A DNA stretch of 56,972 bases, from positions 1 through 56,972 of the forward strand of contig NZ_JAAQTO010000010.1 in the NCBI RefSeq assembly GCF_011742165.1. The letters are read 5' to 3'. The position numbers were made by a program, and so were the translations under genes. Shown piece by piece: positions 9,727-18,509 of this stretch. The DNA comes from Billgrantia bachuensis (GTDB lineage: Bacteria; Pseudomonadota; Gammaproteobacteria; Pseudomonadales; Halomonadaceae). The notes under the pieces were generated by a model that did not search any database, was not told where the DNA came from, and saw only the letters and a program-made list of their open reading frames with translations. The first letter of the stretch is position 1. Each line of letters begins with the position of its first letter.

Positions 9727-11550
9727 TCAACTTCCCAGCTCGGCCAGCAGCGTCATGAGTCGCTGTCGCTCTTCCGGCGAAAGCCGCTCCCCCGAACGCT
9801 GCCTTGCCAGAAGCGCATCGATCTGCTCTTGGCACGATGGCCGCCTCTGGTGCCGACGAAAATGCTCGACCAGACCATCGAGCTCCTGCCCCCTGGCACC
9901 GCGAGGGATCAGCATTTCGCGCCGGGCCAGCTGCGCCAGCCGCTCGCCCTGGGCACTGCCCTGGAAGTGGGCCAGTACCACCTGTGGGCTGCGGTAGCGT
10001 CCGGCACGCAACAGCCGAACCAGCTCGCGGCATAGATTGGCATCTCCCTCTCCCTCGGGACACCAGTCATCCTCGGCGGGCAGGCGCTCGACCAGCACCG
10101 GCTCATGCACCAGGAGCTGCAGCACGCGCGCCACCAGCCCCAACGAAGCCCCCTTGGCCGGCGACACCTCGCTCACCGCCCCCTGCCCGACAGGGACTGC
10201 GGAGGGCGCAGCACTCGGCTCTGCCGGTGACGATGCCGCGCCTTCGTCCCGCGCCAGGAGCGCTTCGAAGCGCGACTGGTCGACCCCGGTGCGGCGCGCC
10301 AGCTCGCCCAGCAGCACCGTCTGCAGCATGCCCTGCGGCAGGCGGCTTGCCGCCTTGAGCACCTGACTGGCGAAGCGCTCGCGATCCTCGACTCGCGACA
10401 GATCGCGCCCCCGCGCCGCCTGGTCGAACAGGAATTCCGACAGCGGGCTGGCACAGGTGATGCGACCCTCGAAGGCTTCACGTCCTTCACGGCGCACCAG
10501 CGTATCCGGGTCCTCGCCCTCGGGCAGGAACAGAAAGCGCGCCTCTCGCCCGTCGATCATCTGCGGCAGCACGGTCTCCAGCGCGCGGCTGGCCGCCTGG
10601 CGTCCCGCCTTGTCGCCATCGAAGCAGAACACCACTTCGTTGACCATGCGAAACAGTCGGGCCAGGTGCTCCTCACTGGTAGAGGTGCCCAAGGTCGCGA
10701 CGGCATTACGAATGCCGAACTGGGCCAGCGCCACCACGTCCATGTAGCCTTCGACGATGACCACCCGCTCCAATCGCGGGTTGGCCTGCCTGGCCTCGTA
10801 TAGCCCGTATAGCTCGCGCCCCTTGTGGAAGACCGGTGTCTCGGGCGAGTTCAGATACTTTGGTTTCGCATCACCGAGCACCCGGCCACCAAAGGCAATG
10901 GTGCGCCCGCGCACGTCGCGGATCGGAAATATCACTCGGTCGCGGAAACGGTCATAGGTCCGCCCGCTCTCCTCGCGCTGCACCAGCAGGCCGTACTCGA
11001 CCTGCACCGCTTCCGCTATGTCCCGCGCACTCAAATGGCGCTTGAGCGCCTCCCAGTCGTCCGGAGCGTATCCGATGCCGAAGTCGCGACACACCTCTTC
11101 CGCAAGACCGCGTCGAACCAGATAATCTCGCGCCGACTGACCTTCGGGCATCTTCAACCGCTCACGATAGAAGCTGGCCGCGAGCTCCAGTAGATTGACT
11201 CCTTCCTGACGCTTGCGTTCGCGCGCCTGGGCACGCGGATCGTCGGCGCCCTCCCGCGGCACCTCGAGCCCCAGCCGCGAGGCCAGTTGATCCACCGCTT
11301 CGGGAAAACGCAGCTTGTCGTACTCCATCAGAAAGCGCAGGGCATTGCCGTGGGCACCACAGCCGAAGCAATGGTAGAACTGCTTGTCGGCACTGACGGT
11401 AAACGACGGCGTCTTTTCCTGATGGAAGGGGCACAGACCGGAATAGTTGCGCCCGGCCTTCTTCAGCTGCACTCGCTCACCCACCACTTCGACCACGTCG
11501 ACGCGTGCCAGCAAGTCATCGATGAAACGCTGAGGGATCTGGCCGGCCAT
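9727..11550 (-). CDS. dnaG: DNA primase DnaG
   Basis: The 607-aa primase lays down RNA primers at the replication fork. It has the N-terminal CHC2 zinc ribbon with ligands at about C40, H43, C61 and C64 (CPFHQEKTPSF then HCFGCGAHG). The Toprim domain follows (VIVEGYMDVVALAQFGIRNA, then FCFDGDKAGRQAA), and the C-terminal helicase-interaction region. The start MAGQIPQRF at 11550 has GGAGGTG upstream; a longer frame to 11622 adds residues with no homology. It is the middle gene of the macromolecular-synthesis operon. Its partner helicase DnaB is encoded at 47754-49142. Confidence 0.98.
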   Translation of the reverse strand: MAGQIPQRFIDDLLARVDVVEVVGERVQLKKAGRNYSGLCPFHQEKTPSFTVSADKQFYHCFGCGAHGNALRFLMEYDKLRFPEAVDQLASRLGLEVPREGADDPRAQARERKRQEGVNLLELAASFYRERLKMPEGQSARDYLVRRGLAEEVCRDFGIGYAPDDWEALKRHLSARDIAEAVQVEYGLLVQREESGRTYDRFRDRVIFPIRDVRGRTIAFGGRVLGDAKPKYLNSPETPVFHKGRELYGLYEARQANPRLERVVIVEGYMDVVALAQFGIRNAVATLGTSTSEEHLARLFRMVNEVVFCFDGDKAGRQAASRALETVLPQMIDGREARFLFLPEGEDPDTLVRREGREAFEGRITCASPLSEFLFDQAARGRDLSRVEDRERFASQVLKAASRLPQGMLQTVLLGELARRTGVDQSRFEALLARDEGAASSPAEPSAAPSAVPVGQGAVSEVSPAKGASLGLVARVLQLLVHEPVLVERLPAEDDWCPEGEGDANLCRELVRLLRAGRYRSPQVVLAHFQGSAQGERLAQLARREMLIPRGARGQELDGLVEHFRRHQRRPSCQEQIDALLARQRSGERLSPEERQRLMTLLAELGS

Positions 11551-11606
11551 GCAGGTCTCGCCACCTCCCGTCGGGGCAGATGAAGTAAAGAGTGGAACGG
11601 GCCGTG

Positions 11607-11638
11607 AAAAACAAGCGGCCACCTGACGGCAGCCGCTT
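11607..11638 (-). terminator. Attenuating terminator between rpsU and dnaG
   Basis: On the minus strand AAGCGGC ... GCCGCTT form a stem with an internal loop and extra CC/GG pairs. It is followed by GTTTTTC. A partial terminator at exactly this place between rpsU and dnaG is known in Escherichia coli. There it lets ribosomal protein S21 be made in excess over primase. The same role is inferred here. Confidence 0.7.
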
Positions 11639-11693
11639 GGTCATCCTTCCGAAAGCACCGAAGCTCAAGGCGTCGGTACTTCCTTAGTACGGA

Positions 11694-11909
11694 TCAATAG
11701 AGCCGTTCGAAACGCTTGCGCTCACGCTGGAGCTTCTTGGCGTGACGCTTCACCGCGGCGGCTGCCTTGCGCTTGCGCTCTGCAGTCGGCTTTTCGTAGT
11801 GCTCGCGACGACGCACTTCGGAAAGGATGCCGGCTTTTTCGCAGGAACGCTTGAAGCGGCGCAGCGCGACGTCAAACGGCTCGTTATCACGTACTTTGAC
11901 AGAAGGCAT
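11694..11909 (-). CDS. rpsU: 30S ribosomal protein S21
   Basis: The 71-aa basic protein matches S21 throughout: [20 protein letters not shown] at the start, SCEKAG in the middle and an Arg/Lys-rich tail. S21 sits near the mRNA anti-Shine-Dalgarno helix and aids initiation. The start at 11909 has AGGTGA seven bases upstream; an earlier in-frame ATG at 11957 adds residues absent from the family. It heads the rpsU-dnaG-rpoD operon and is divergent from tsaD, a very common gammaproteobacterial arrangement. Confidence 0.97.
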   Translation of the reverse strand: MPSVKVRDNEPFDVALRRFKRSCEKAGILSEVRRREHYEKPTAERKRKAAAAVKRHAKKLQRERKRFERLY

Positions 11910-12013
11910 TAAGCACTCACCTACCTTAGAAATCTTGAGTTCGGTTCGAACGCACATCCATGACAGGAACCGTGCCGTCTATCACAGCAGGCATCGCCAG
12001 GGTGCACGACCCA

Positions 12014-12041
12014 ATTGTACAGCGCACGGTATTTTAGTCGG
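12014..12041 (-). promoter_or_regulatory. Possible sigma-70 promoter of rpsU-dnaG-rpoD
   Basis: On the minus strand CCGACT (-35) and TACAAT (-10) are 16 bp apart, about 105 bp before the rpsU start. The -10 is good and the -35 weak (three of six matches). Its position in the rpsU-tsaD divergent spacer supports it. Confidence 0.4.
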
Positions 12042-12097
12042 CGACTTCAAGCATTGCAAATCTGCGTGTCTGGAAAGGGGATGGCAACGCCCCGATT

Positions 12098-12106
12098 TGC
12101 TAGAAT
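12098..12106 (+). promoter_or_regulatory. Extended -10 promoter of tsaD
   Basis: TGC-TAGAAT forms an extended -10 element about 31 bp upstream of the tsaD start codon. No strong -35 is present at the matching distance, as is usual for extended -10 promoters. The assignment is by sequence pattern only. Confidence 0.45.
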
Positions 12107-12136
12107 GTCGGCTTTCACTCTTCACGAGCCTGCACC

Positions 12137-13174
12137 ATGCGAGTCCTTGGCATCGAGACCTCCTGCGACGAGACCGGCGTCGCGATCTACGACACCGACC
12201 GCGGCCTGCTGGCCGACGCCCTTTATAGCCAAGTCGCCATGCATGCCGAGTACGGTGGCGTGGTGCCGGAGCTCGCCTCGCGCGACCACACCCGGCGTTT
12301 GCTGCCCCTGATTCAGCAGGTACTCGACGAGGCCGGCATGGCCCGCCACGAACTGGATGCCATCGCCTATACCGCGGGGCCGGGGCTGGTCGGTGCCCTG
12401 ATGGTCGGCGCCAGCACCGCCCATGGGATGGCCCGTGCACTGAATATTCCGGTACTGGGCGTGCACCATATGGAAGGTCATCTCATGGCCCCCATGCTCG
12501 AAGAGCCCTCGCCCGCCTTTCCCTTCGTCGCACTGCTGGTTTCAGGTGGCCATACCCAACTGGTCGAGGTCCAGGGTCTGGGCCGGTATCGTCTGCTCGG
12601 CGAATCGGTCGACGACGCCGCCGGCGAAGCCTTCGACAAGGCTGCCAAGATGCTCGGGCTATCCTATCCCGGCGGCCCCCAAGTGGCCCGGCTGGCCGAA
12701 GCGGGCGACCCGGGGCGCTTCCGCTTCCCCCGTCCGATGACCGACCGCCCGGGCCTCGACTTCAGTTTCTCGGGGCTCAAGACGCACACCCTGACCACCC
12801 TGCGCGGGCTCGAGCAGGCGGGCAAGCTCGACGATCAGGCGCGCGCCGACGTCGCCCATGCCTTCGAAGAGGCCGTAGTCGATACCCTGGTGATCAAGTG
12901 TCGCCGGGCACTCGATGACACCGGCCTGAAGCGCCTGGTCATGGCCGGCGGCGTAAGTGCCAACACGCGCCTTCGCGAGCGTCTCGCGCATGAGGCCGAG
13001 AAGCGCAGCGCTCAGGTCTATTACCCACGCGGAAGGTTCTGCACCGACAACGGCGCCATGATAGCCCTTGCCGGTGCACTGCGGCTACTGGCCGGCGAGC
13101 GTGACGAGGTCGGTCGCATGCAAGCCGTGCCGCGCTGGCCGATGGAGACACTGACGGCACCGGCCGTCAGCTGA
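12137..13174 (+). CDS. tsaD: tRNA N6-adenosine threonylcarbamoyltransferase TsaD
   Basis: The 345-aa protein transfers threonylcarbamoyl to A37 of ANN-decoding tRNAs, working with TsaB, TsaC and TsaE. It has the ASKHA-type start [19 protein letters not shown], metal-binding H111 and H115 in [15 protein letters not shown], and the [10 protein letters not shown] motif near the C-terminus. It is divergent from rpsU, a conserved pairing. Its 3' end faces the convergent plsY with a 61-bp gap and no clear terminator. Confidence 0.97.
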   Translation: MRVLGIETSCDETGVAIYDTDRGLLADALYSQVAMHAEYGGVVPELASRDHTRRLLPLIQQVLDEAGMARHELDAIAYTAGPGLVGALMVGASTAHGMARALNIPVLGVHHMEGHLMAPMLEEPSPAFPFVALLVSGGHTQLVEVQGLGRYRLLGESVDDAAGEAFDKAAKMLGLSYPGGPQVARLAEAGDPGRFRFPRPMTDRPGLDFSFSGLKTHTLTTLRGLEQAGKLDDQARADVAHAFEEAVVDTLVIKCRRALDDTGLKRLVMAGGVSANTRLRERLAHEAEKRSAQVYYPRGRFCTDNGAMIALAGALRLLAGERDEVGRMQAVPRWPMETLTAPAVS

Positions 13175-13235
13175 CAGCCGGCGCCCTCCCTCCTGCAGGA
13201 AGCCCAGGACATCGCGCGGGCACGCTCATAGCGGG

Positions 13236-13826
13236 CTAGAGTCCCGGTTCGTCGCCGTGACGCAGCCGATGAATATTGAGCAGGTGCCGCACCAGCACCA
13301 GTGCGGTAAAGGTCACCACCACCAGCACGTAATCCGGTGCCAGCCACAGACTGGCCAGCGGGGCGATGCCGGCGCTGGCCAAGGACGCCACGGCTGCCGT
13401 ACGCACCCGCCAGGCCAACAGCACCCACAGGGCGGCACAGCACAACGCCACCCAGGGCGTCAGTACCAACAGCACGCCGAAGGCGCTGGCCACCGCCTTG
13501 CCGCCGCGAAAGCGATGCCAAGGAGGGTAGCTGTGCCCCAGCAGCACGGCCAGCCCGACCAAACCCTGGGCCCATGGCGCCAGGCCAAGCCCCATCGCCA
13601 GCCACAGCGCAGGCATGCCCTTCATCGCGTCGAGCAGCAAGGTTACCGCCGCCAGCCGGCGGCCATGCAGGCGCAACACGTTGGAGAAGCCCGGGTTGCC
13701 CGAGCCCTCCAGGCGGGGATCGCCAACCCCTGCCAGTCGACAGACCCATAGCGCCCCCAAGCAGGAACCGCTGACGTAGCCCAGCGACACCAGCCCCAGC
13801 AGCGTCAGTTGCCCCTCGCCCAGCAT
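13236..13826 (-). CDS. plsY: Glycerol-3-phosphate acyltransferase PlsY
   Basis: The 196-aa integral membrane protein transfers acyl groups from acyl phosphate to glycerol-3-phosphate, the first step of phospholipid synthesis. It carries the PlsY motifs GSGNPGFSNVLRLHG, GHSYPPWHRFRGGKAVA and a C-terminal RHLLNIHRLRHG. About five hydrophobic segments are visible. The family motif is usually GSGNPGATN; FS here is a mild variation. It is divergent from folB, a common arrangement next to tsaD. Confidence 0.95.
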   Translation of the reverse strand: MLGEGQLTLLGLVSLGYVSGSCLGALWVCRLAGVGDPRLEGSGNPGFSNVLRLHGRRLAAVTLLLDAMKGMPALWLAMGLGLAPWAQGLVGLAVLLGHSYPPWHRFRGGKAVASAFGVLLVLTPWVALCCAALWVLLAWRVRTAAVASLASAGIAPLASLWLAPDYVLVVVTFTALVLVRHLLNIHRLRHGDEPGL

Positions 13827-13898
13827 CAGCCTTTCGCCCCTTTCGGTATCGTCATCGGATTCTGCCAGCCCCGGCGACCCAAGGACAGCGCCGCAAGC

Positions 13899-13929
13899 CT
13901 GTCATTGTGTCCCGACGCTCACGTACAAT
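13899..13929 (+). promoter_or_regulatory. Possible sigma-70 promoter of folB-folK
   Basis: CTGTCA (-35) and TACAAT (-10) are separated by 19 bp, about 30 bp upstream of the folB start. The individual boxes are good but the spacer is longer than ideal, so this is a tentative call. Confidence 0.35.
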
Positions 13930-13959
13930 CGTGCCTTCTTAACCTGCTTGGAGCCGTGC

Positions 13960-14328
13960 ATGGACTGCGTACTGATCGAGTCGCTCGAACTCGAGACGGT
14001 CATCGGCGTATACGATTGGGAGCGCAGCATACGCCAGCGGCTGACGCTCGACCTGGAACTGGCCACCGACATTCGCCCGGCGGCTGCCGACGACGACCTG
14101 ACCAAAACGCTCGATTACGCCGCCATCAGCCAGCGTATCGCCGGCTTCGCCGACGAGCATGACTTCGCCCTGGTCGAAACCTTCGCCGAGCGCCTCGCCC
14201 AGCTGTTGATGGAAGAATTTGGCGTGCCCTGGCTGCGACTGACGCTGCGCAAGCCAGGTGCCGTGCCCGCGGCGGCAGCCGTGGGCGTGCGCATCGAGCG
14301 TGGCAAACGCCAGGAGAGCGCTCGATGA
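13960..14328 (+). CDS. folB: Dihydroneopterin aldolase FolB
   Basis: The 122-aa enzyme cleaves 7,8-dihydroneopterin to 6-hydroxymethyl-dihydropterin and glycolaldehyde in folate synthesis. It shows ETVIGVYDWERSIRQ, DYAAISQRI, LVETFAERLAQLL and the C-terminal LTLRKPGAVPAAAAVGVRIER with the conserved Lys. The ATG at 13960 has TTGGAG eight bases upstream, and a TTG four codons earlier is less likely. It overlaps folK by 4 bp (ATGA), so the two consecutive pathway enzymes are translationally coupled. Confidence 0.96.
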   Translation: MDCVLIESLELETVIGVYDWERSIRQRLTLDLELATDIRPAAADDDLTKTLDYAAISQRIAGFADEHDFALVETFAERLAQLLMEEFGVPWLRLTLRKPGAVPAAAAVGVRIERGKRQESAR

Positions 14329-14834
14329 CCCAGGTTTGCGTCAGCATCGGCAGCAACATCGAGCGTGAGCATCACGTCCGAAGCTGCCTGGATGCCCTCG
14401 ACGCCACCTTCGGCGATCTCCGCGTCTCGCGCGTCTACGAAAGCGAGCCGGTGGGCTTCGAGGACGGCCGCAATTTCTACAACCTGGTGGCAGTGTTCGA
14501 CAGCGACTGGTCGGCCGGGGAACTGCAGGCTTGGTGCAAGCGCATCGAGCAAGAGCACGGCCGCCGCAAGGGCACGCCCAAGTTCAGCCCACGGACACTG
14601 GATATCGACCTGCTGACGGTAGGCGATCTCGTCGGCGAACACGATGGGGTCATGCTGCCGCGCGACGAGATCCTCCATCACGCCTTCGTGCTGTTGCCGC
14701 TGTCGGAGCTACTGCCGAATACGCCACACCCCGAGGACGGGCGAACCTATGCCGAGCTATGGTCGACTTTCGCGAGCGACCGGCAGCGGCTGTGGCCGAT
14801 CGAATTCGATTGGAAACCCAGCCCGCCGCGCTAG
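14325..14834 (+). CDS. folK: 6-hydroxymethyl-dihydropterin pyrophosphokinase FolK
   Basis: The 169-aa kinase transfers pyrophosphate from ATP to the product of FolB. Family features are the start VCVSIGSNIEREHHVRSCLD, YESEPVGFEDGRNFYNLV, and the catalytic region FSPRTLDIDLLTVGD with the metal-binding D-x-D. The C-terminal HHAFVLLPLSEL follows. Its start codon overlaps the folB stop. The gene converges on cca with a 30-bp gap. Confidence 0.96.
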   Translation: MTQVCVSIGSNIEREHHVRSCLDALDATFGDLRVSRVYESEPVGFEDGRNFYNLVAVFDSDWSAGELQAWCKRIEQEHGRRKGTPKFSPRTLDIDLLTVGDLVGEHDGVMLPRDEILHHAFVLLPLSELLPNTPHPEDGRTYAELWSTFASDRQRLWPIEFDWKPSPPR

Positions 14835-14864
14835 GTTTTGTCGTTGGGCTGACGCCCGCAGCGG

Positions 14865-16004
14865 CTAGCGTCGTGCCAACTCCTCGTCGAGGAGGGCGCA
14901 GCGCCGCCGCGCCAATTCCTGGCCCAGCTCGGCGCCGCGGAAGCCCTCCGCCATCAGGCTCTTTGCCTCGAGGCGCGATACCGCCCGCCAGGCTCGCGCG
15001 AGTACCTCGGCGAGAGCTGGGGCATCGAGCGCCAGCAGCGCGATCAACGGTTGCACGCGCTCGCTGCGCCGCCAGGCATCGATGCCGTCCAGCCACCGCT
15101 TCACGTCATCCGCATCGGGCGTGGCCCGTTGGCGCAGCTGGCGGGTAAGCGCAGCCTGGCGACCCAGGTCGCGATAGCTTCGCGGCAGACGCAGGCGCTC
15201 GGCCAGCGCTGCCTGCCTGGCTTCGCCGAGATGCTCCACCAGCCGTGCCCAGCGCCAGCGGGGACGCTCCTCCTCGAGCAGGTCGCTGGGTAACCTGGAG
15301 AGTCTATCCAGCGCCCCACCGAGCGACGCGTCGTCCTCGACGAGCTCCGGCATCAGCACCCCCAGCGCACCGCAATTCTGCAGGGTTCGAAAGTAGACCG
15401 CAGGGGCGGGCTCCCCCAGCGCTTTCTCGGTCTCGGTCCAGACTCGCTCGGCCACCAGGTGGGAAAGCTCGCCACTCTCGACGAGTTCGCACATCAGCGC
15501 CCAGGTCTCCTCGGCGATGGCAAAGCCGAGCCCGGCATAGCGCGCCAGGAAGCGTGCAGTGCGCAGCACGCGCAAAGGATCCTCGACGAAGGCCGGCGAA
15601 ACATGGCGCAACACTTTGGCCTGGAGGTCGGCCAGGCCGCCGTAGGGGTCGATCAGTTCCCCCTCCGGCGTCTCGGCCATGGCGTTGATGGTCAGGTCGC
15701 GACGCGCCAGGTCCTCTTCCAGCGTCACGTCGGGGCTGGCGTGAACCTCGAAGCCGGTGTAGCCATGGCCGGACTTGCGCTCAGTGCGCGCCAGGGCGTA
15801 CTCCTCATGGGTTTCAGGATGCAGGAAGACTGGGAAGTCGCGCCCCACTGGCCGGAAGCCGCGACGCTGCATCTCCTCCGGTGTCGCCCCCACCACGACC
15901 CAGTCGGTGTCGACGGTGGGCCAGCCCAGCCGAGCGTCGCGCACCGCGCCGCCGACGCGGTAGACCGCAAGGCCTTCGCGGCAGCGATCCGGCAATCCGC
16001 TCAT
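14865..16004 (-). CDS. cca: CCA-adding enzyme / multifunctional tRNA nucleotidyltransferase
   Basis: The 379-aa enzyme builds or repairs the CCA end of tRNAs. The class II nucleotidyltransferase head has [21 protein letters not shown] with the [15 protein letters not shown] segment, followed by [13 protein letters not shown]. The helical body follows. At about 380 aa with no complete C-terminal HD domain visible, it resembles the shorter gammaproteobacterial type. The start at 16004 overlaps the glpE stop (ATGA); upstream in-frame codons to 16139 lie inside glpE and are not homologous. It ends the lptD-to-cca run. Confidence 0.93.
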   Translation of the reverse strand: MSGLPDRCREGLAVYRVGGAVRDARLGWPTVDTDWVVVGATPEEMQRRGFRPVGRDFPVFLHPETHEEYALARTERKSGHGYTGFEVHASPDVTLEEDLARRDLTINAMAETPEGELIDPYGGLADLQAKVLRHVSPAFVEDPLRVLRTARFLARYAGLGFAIAEETWALMCELVESGELSHLVAERVWTETEKALGEPAPAVYFRTLQNCGALGVLMPELVEDDASLGGALDRLSRLPSDLLEEERPRWRWARLVEHLGEARQAALAERLRLPRSYRDLGRQAALTRQLRQRATPDADDVKRWLDGIDAWRRSERVQPLIALLALDAPALAEVLARAWRAVSRLEAKSLMAEGFRGAELGQELARRRCALLDEELARR

Positions 16005-16339
16005 GGGCGACTGCGCTCCACCCGTTCGGGCAGACGGTGCTCCCATTCGGTAAAGCCGCCATCGAGGCTGTAAACCTCGGCGAAGCCCTGCCCCGCCAAC
16101 CAGGCTGCAGCCTGCTGGCTCGAGTGGCCGTGATAGCACACCACGACCAGCGGCTGCTGGCGCGACGTTGCCTCGAGCAGTGCCGGCGCGCTGTCATTGT
16201 CGAGGTGACGGCTACCGGGAATGTGACCGCTGGCGAAACTCATCGGGTCGCGAATATCGACCAAGGTGAGCGGGTCGTCGGCATCGATCCAGGCCGTCAG
16301 GGTATCGATCGTCAGGTGTTGGAACGAGGGGGTCGCCAT
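16001..16339 (-). CDS. glpE: Single-domain rhodanese (thiosulfate sulfurtransferase) GlpE
   Basis: The 112-aa protein is a stand-alone rhodanese domain. The active loop has Cys68 in [14 protein letters not shown], and [18 protein letters not shown] is the typical entry motif. GlpE transfers sulfane sulfur from thiosulfate to acceptors such as cyanide or thioredoxin. The ATG at 16339 has GGAGG five bases upstream, and the gene is 23 bp downstream of apaH. Despite its name there is no glycerol-metabolism gene nearby. It overlaps cca by 4 bp. Confidence 0.93.
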   Translation of the reverse strand: MATPSFQHLTIDTLTAWIDADDPLTLVDIRDPMSFASGHIPGSRHLDNDSAPALLEATSRQQPLVVVCYHGHSSQQAAAWLAGQGFAEVYSLDGGFTEWEHRLPERVERSRP

Positions 16340-16362
16340 AAGGCCTCCCATGTAGCTGATGA

Positions 16363-17190
16363 TCAGCGGCGCTGACGGCTGGGCACGCCGGTGCGCTCGC
16401 CGGTGGAGAGATTCAGCGCGACGAGGCTGCCGCCCCACACGCAGCCGGTATCCAGTGCCTCGGCGCGCACCCGGGCACCTTCGGCACGTCCCTCCAGGGC
16501 CGCCCAATGGCCGAACAGTAGCCTCGGGTCGTCGCTGCGGGGATAACGGAACCAGGGGGCGAAACCGACAGGGGCGCTGTCGAGCCCCTCCTTGGCGCTG
16601 AAATCGAGACAGCCTGCGGCATCGATGAAGCGCATGCGCGTCAGCACGTTGACGATGACGCGCAGGCGATCGATACCGTCGAGCGACGCCTCCCAACAGG
16701 CGGGCTCGTTGCCGTACATTCGCTCGAGAAACTCGCCGCTGCGCTCACTGCCGAGCCGCTCCTCGACCTCACCGGCCAGGTCTGCCGCCTCCCCGGGAGA
16801 CCACTGAGGCAAAAGACCGGCATGAGCCATTACGGTATCGCCCTGGCCCTCGAAGACCTGGCGCACCAGTAGCGGCCGCGACTGCAGCCAGTCGAGCAGC
16901 GCCTCTCGATCGGGAGCGGCCAGGATCTCGTCCAGGGTGTCCTTGCGGTTGAGCCGGGCGCCCCCGCGGGCCACGGCCAGCAGGTGCAGGTCGTGATTAC
17001 CGAGCACGGTAAGCGCGGCATCGCCAAGCGCACGCACCTCGCGCAGGCAGGCTAGCGACTCGGGACCACGGTTGACCAGGTCGCCGGCCAGCCACAGCCG
17101 GTCGCAAACGGGATCGAAGCCGATTCGCTCGAGCAGCTCGACGAACTCGGCATGGCAGCCTTGCAGATCTCCAATGGCATAGTCGGTCAT
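16363..17190 (-). CDS. apaH: Diadenosine tetraphosphatase ApaH
   Basis: The 275-aa metallophosphoesterase hydrolyses Ap4A to two ADP and also decaps NpnN-capped RNAs. The metal site motifs are all present: GDLQGC, AGDLVNRGPESL, GNHDLHLLA and MAHAGLLPQW. Family length is about 270-280 aa. It lies 63 bp downstream of apaG in the conserved rsmA-apaG-apaH order. Confidence 0.97.
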   Translation of the reverse strand: MTDYAIGDLQGCHAEFVELLERIGFDPVCDRLWLAGDLVNRGPESLACLREVRALGDAALTVLGNHDLHLLAVARGGARLNRKDTLDEILAAPDREALLDWLQSRPLLVRQVFEGQGDTVMAHAGLLPQWSPGEAADLAGEVEERLGSERSGEFLERMYGNEPACWEASLDGIDRLRVIVNVLTRMRFIDAAGCLDFSAKEGLDSAPVGFAPWFRYPRSDDPRLLFGHWAALEGRAEGARVRAEALDTGCVWGGSLVALNLSTGERTGVPSRQRR

Positions 17191-17253
17191 GGCACTTTCC
17201 CTTGCGGCGTGGCTTGATCCCAGGCGGCCGAGGGCCGCCCCGGACCGCTGACG

Positions 17254-17652
17254 TCAGTGTACCTGGTTGGGGCTGGCCAGTCGGAAGGGGGCGATGGCCA
17301 CCTCGAAGGGACGCTGGCTGGCCGTATCGACGCAGGTGTAGGCGCCCTCCATCACGCCTACCGGGCCGTCGAGAATGGCCCGGCTGGTATAGCGGAAGGT
17401 TTGACCGGGTCCGATCATCGGCTGCTGCCCCACCACACCCTTGCCGCGCACCTCTTGAACCTTGCCGCTGCCTTGGGTGATACGCCAGTGTCGGGCCAGC
17501 AGCTGAACGCTGCGCTTCGAGTGGTTATGAATCGTCACGGTATAGCTGAACACGTAGCGCGACTCGTCGCGCGAGGACTCGTCGTCGCGAAAAGCGGGCT
17601 CCACGTCGACCAGTACTTCCCGTTCCAGTGGCATGTCAGGCGCCTGGGTCAT
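17254..17652 (-). CDS. apaG: ApaG domain protein
   Basis: The 132-aa protein is a fibronectin-type-III-like ApaG domain: YVFSYTVTIHNHSKRSVQLL, HWRIT, GVVGQQPMIGPGQTFRYTS and GVMEGAYTCV. The biochemical role is not settled; it has been linked to Co2+ resistance and protein-protein contacts. The start at 17652 overlaps the rsmA stop (ATGA), so it is coupled to rsmA. Confidence 0.95.
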   Translation of the reverse strand: MTQAPDMPLEREVLVDVEPAFRDDESSRDESRYVFSYTVTIHNHSKRSVQLLARHWRITQGSGKVQEVRGKGVVGQQPMIGPGQTFRYTSRAILDGPVGVMEGAYTCVDTASQRPFEVAIAPFRLASPNQVH

Positions 17653-18461
17653 GACGTCGCCTCCATAGCGGCCAGGTGGTTGGCAATGCGAACGAACTCC
17701 TCGACACCGAGGGTCTGGGGCCGCCGCGCGGGGTCGATGTCCAGCTCCGCCATGGCCTCGCCCCCGATCATTCCCTTGAGATTGTTGCGCAGCGTCTTGC
17801 GCCGCTGCCCGAAAGCCTGACGCACGACACTGAACAGCAGGGTCTCGTTCGTGGCAGGCCACGGCAGCTCGGCGAAGGGCGTCAGCCGCACGATGGCCGA
17901 GTCGACCTTGGGTCGTGGCACGAACGCCTCCGGCGGCACCGTGAACAGATCGTCGACGCGACAACGGTACTGCGCCATCACCGAGAGCCGCCCCCAGTCG
18001 GGACCACCCGGCTCGGCGGCGAGACGCTCCACTACCTCCTTCTGCAGCATGAAGTGCATGTCGGCGATGGCATCGCCCGCCTCGAGCAGATGGGCGATCA
18101 GCGGGGTGGAGATGTTGTACGGCAGGTTGCCCACCACCCTCAGTGGCTCGCCGTCGCCACGCAGGGCGCTGAAATCGAACTTCAGCGCATCGCCTTCATG
18201 CACGACGAACTCAGGGTAGTTGAAGAACTGCACACGCAGGCCCGGAATCAAGTCACGATCCAGTTCGATCACCTCGAGGCGGCCACCTGCCGCCTCGATC
18301 AACGGCTCGGTCAGGGCGCCCTGGCCGGGCCCGATCTCCACCAGCCGGTCGCCCGGGCGCGGCGAGATGGTACGCACGATACGCGAAATGATGCCGGGGT
18401 CACGCAGGAAATTCTGGCCGAAGCGCTTGCGAGCGCGATGAACCGGCGGGCGCGATGCCAT
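17649..18461 (-). CDS. rsmA: 16S rRNA dimethyladenosine transferase RsmA (KsgA)
   Basis: The 270-aa enzyme dimethylates A1518 and A1519 of 16S rRNA late in 30S assembly. It has the FGQNFLRD start motif, the SAM-binding VEIGPGQGALTEPL, and the catalytic VVGNLPYNIST. The C-terminal FGQRRKTLRNNLKG is the typical RNA-contact region. The gene lies 48 bp after pdxA and overlaps apaG. Confidence 0.97.
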   Translation of the reverse strand: MASRPPVHRARKRFGQNFLRDPGIISRIVRTISPRPGDRLVEIGPGQGALTEPLIEAAGGRLEVIELDRDLIPGLRVQFFNYPEFVVHEGDALKFDFSALRGDGEPLRVVGNLPYNISTPLIAHLLEAGDAIADMHFMLQKEVVERLAAEPGGPDWGRLSVMAQYRCRVDDLFTVPPEAFVPRPKVDSAIVRLTPFAELPWPATNETLLFSVVRQAFGQRRKTLRNNLKGMIGGEAMAELDIDPARRPQTLGVEEFVRIANHLAAMEATS

Positions 18462-18509
18462 GCGAAGAGTCCTTGTATGGGTCAGTGCGGAAACCGACGT
18501 TGATTGCTT

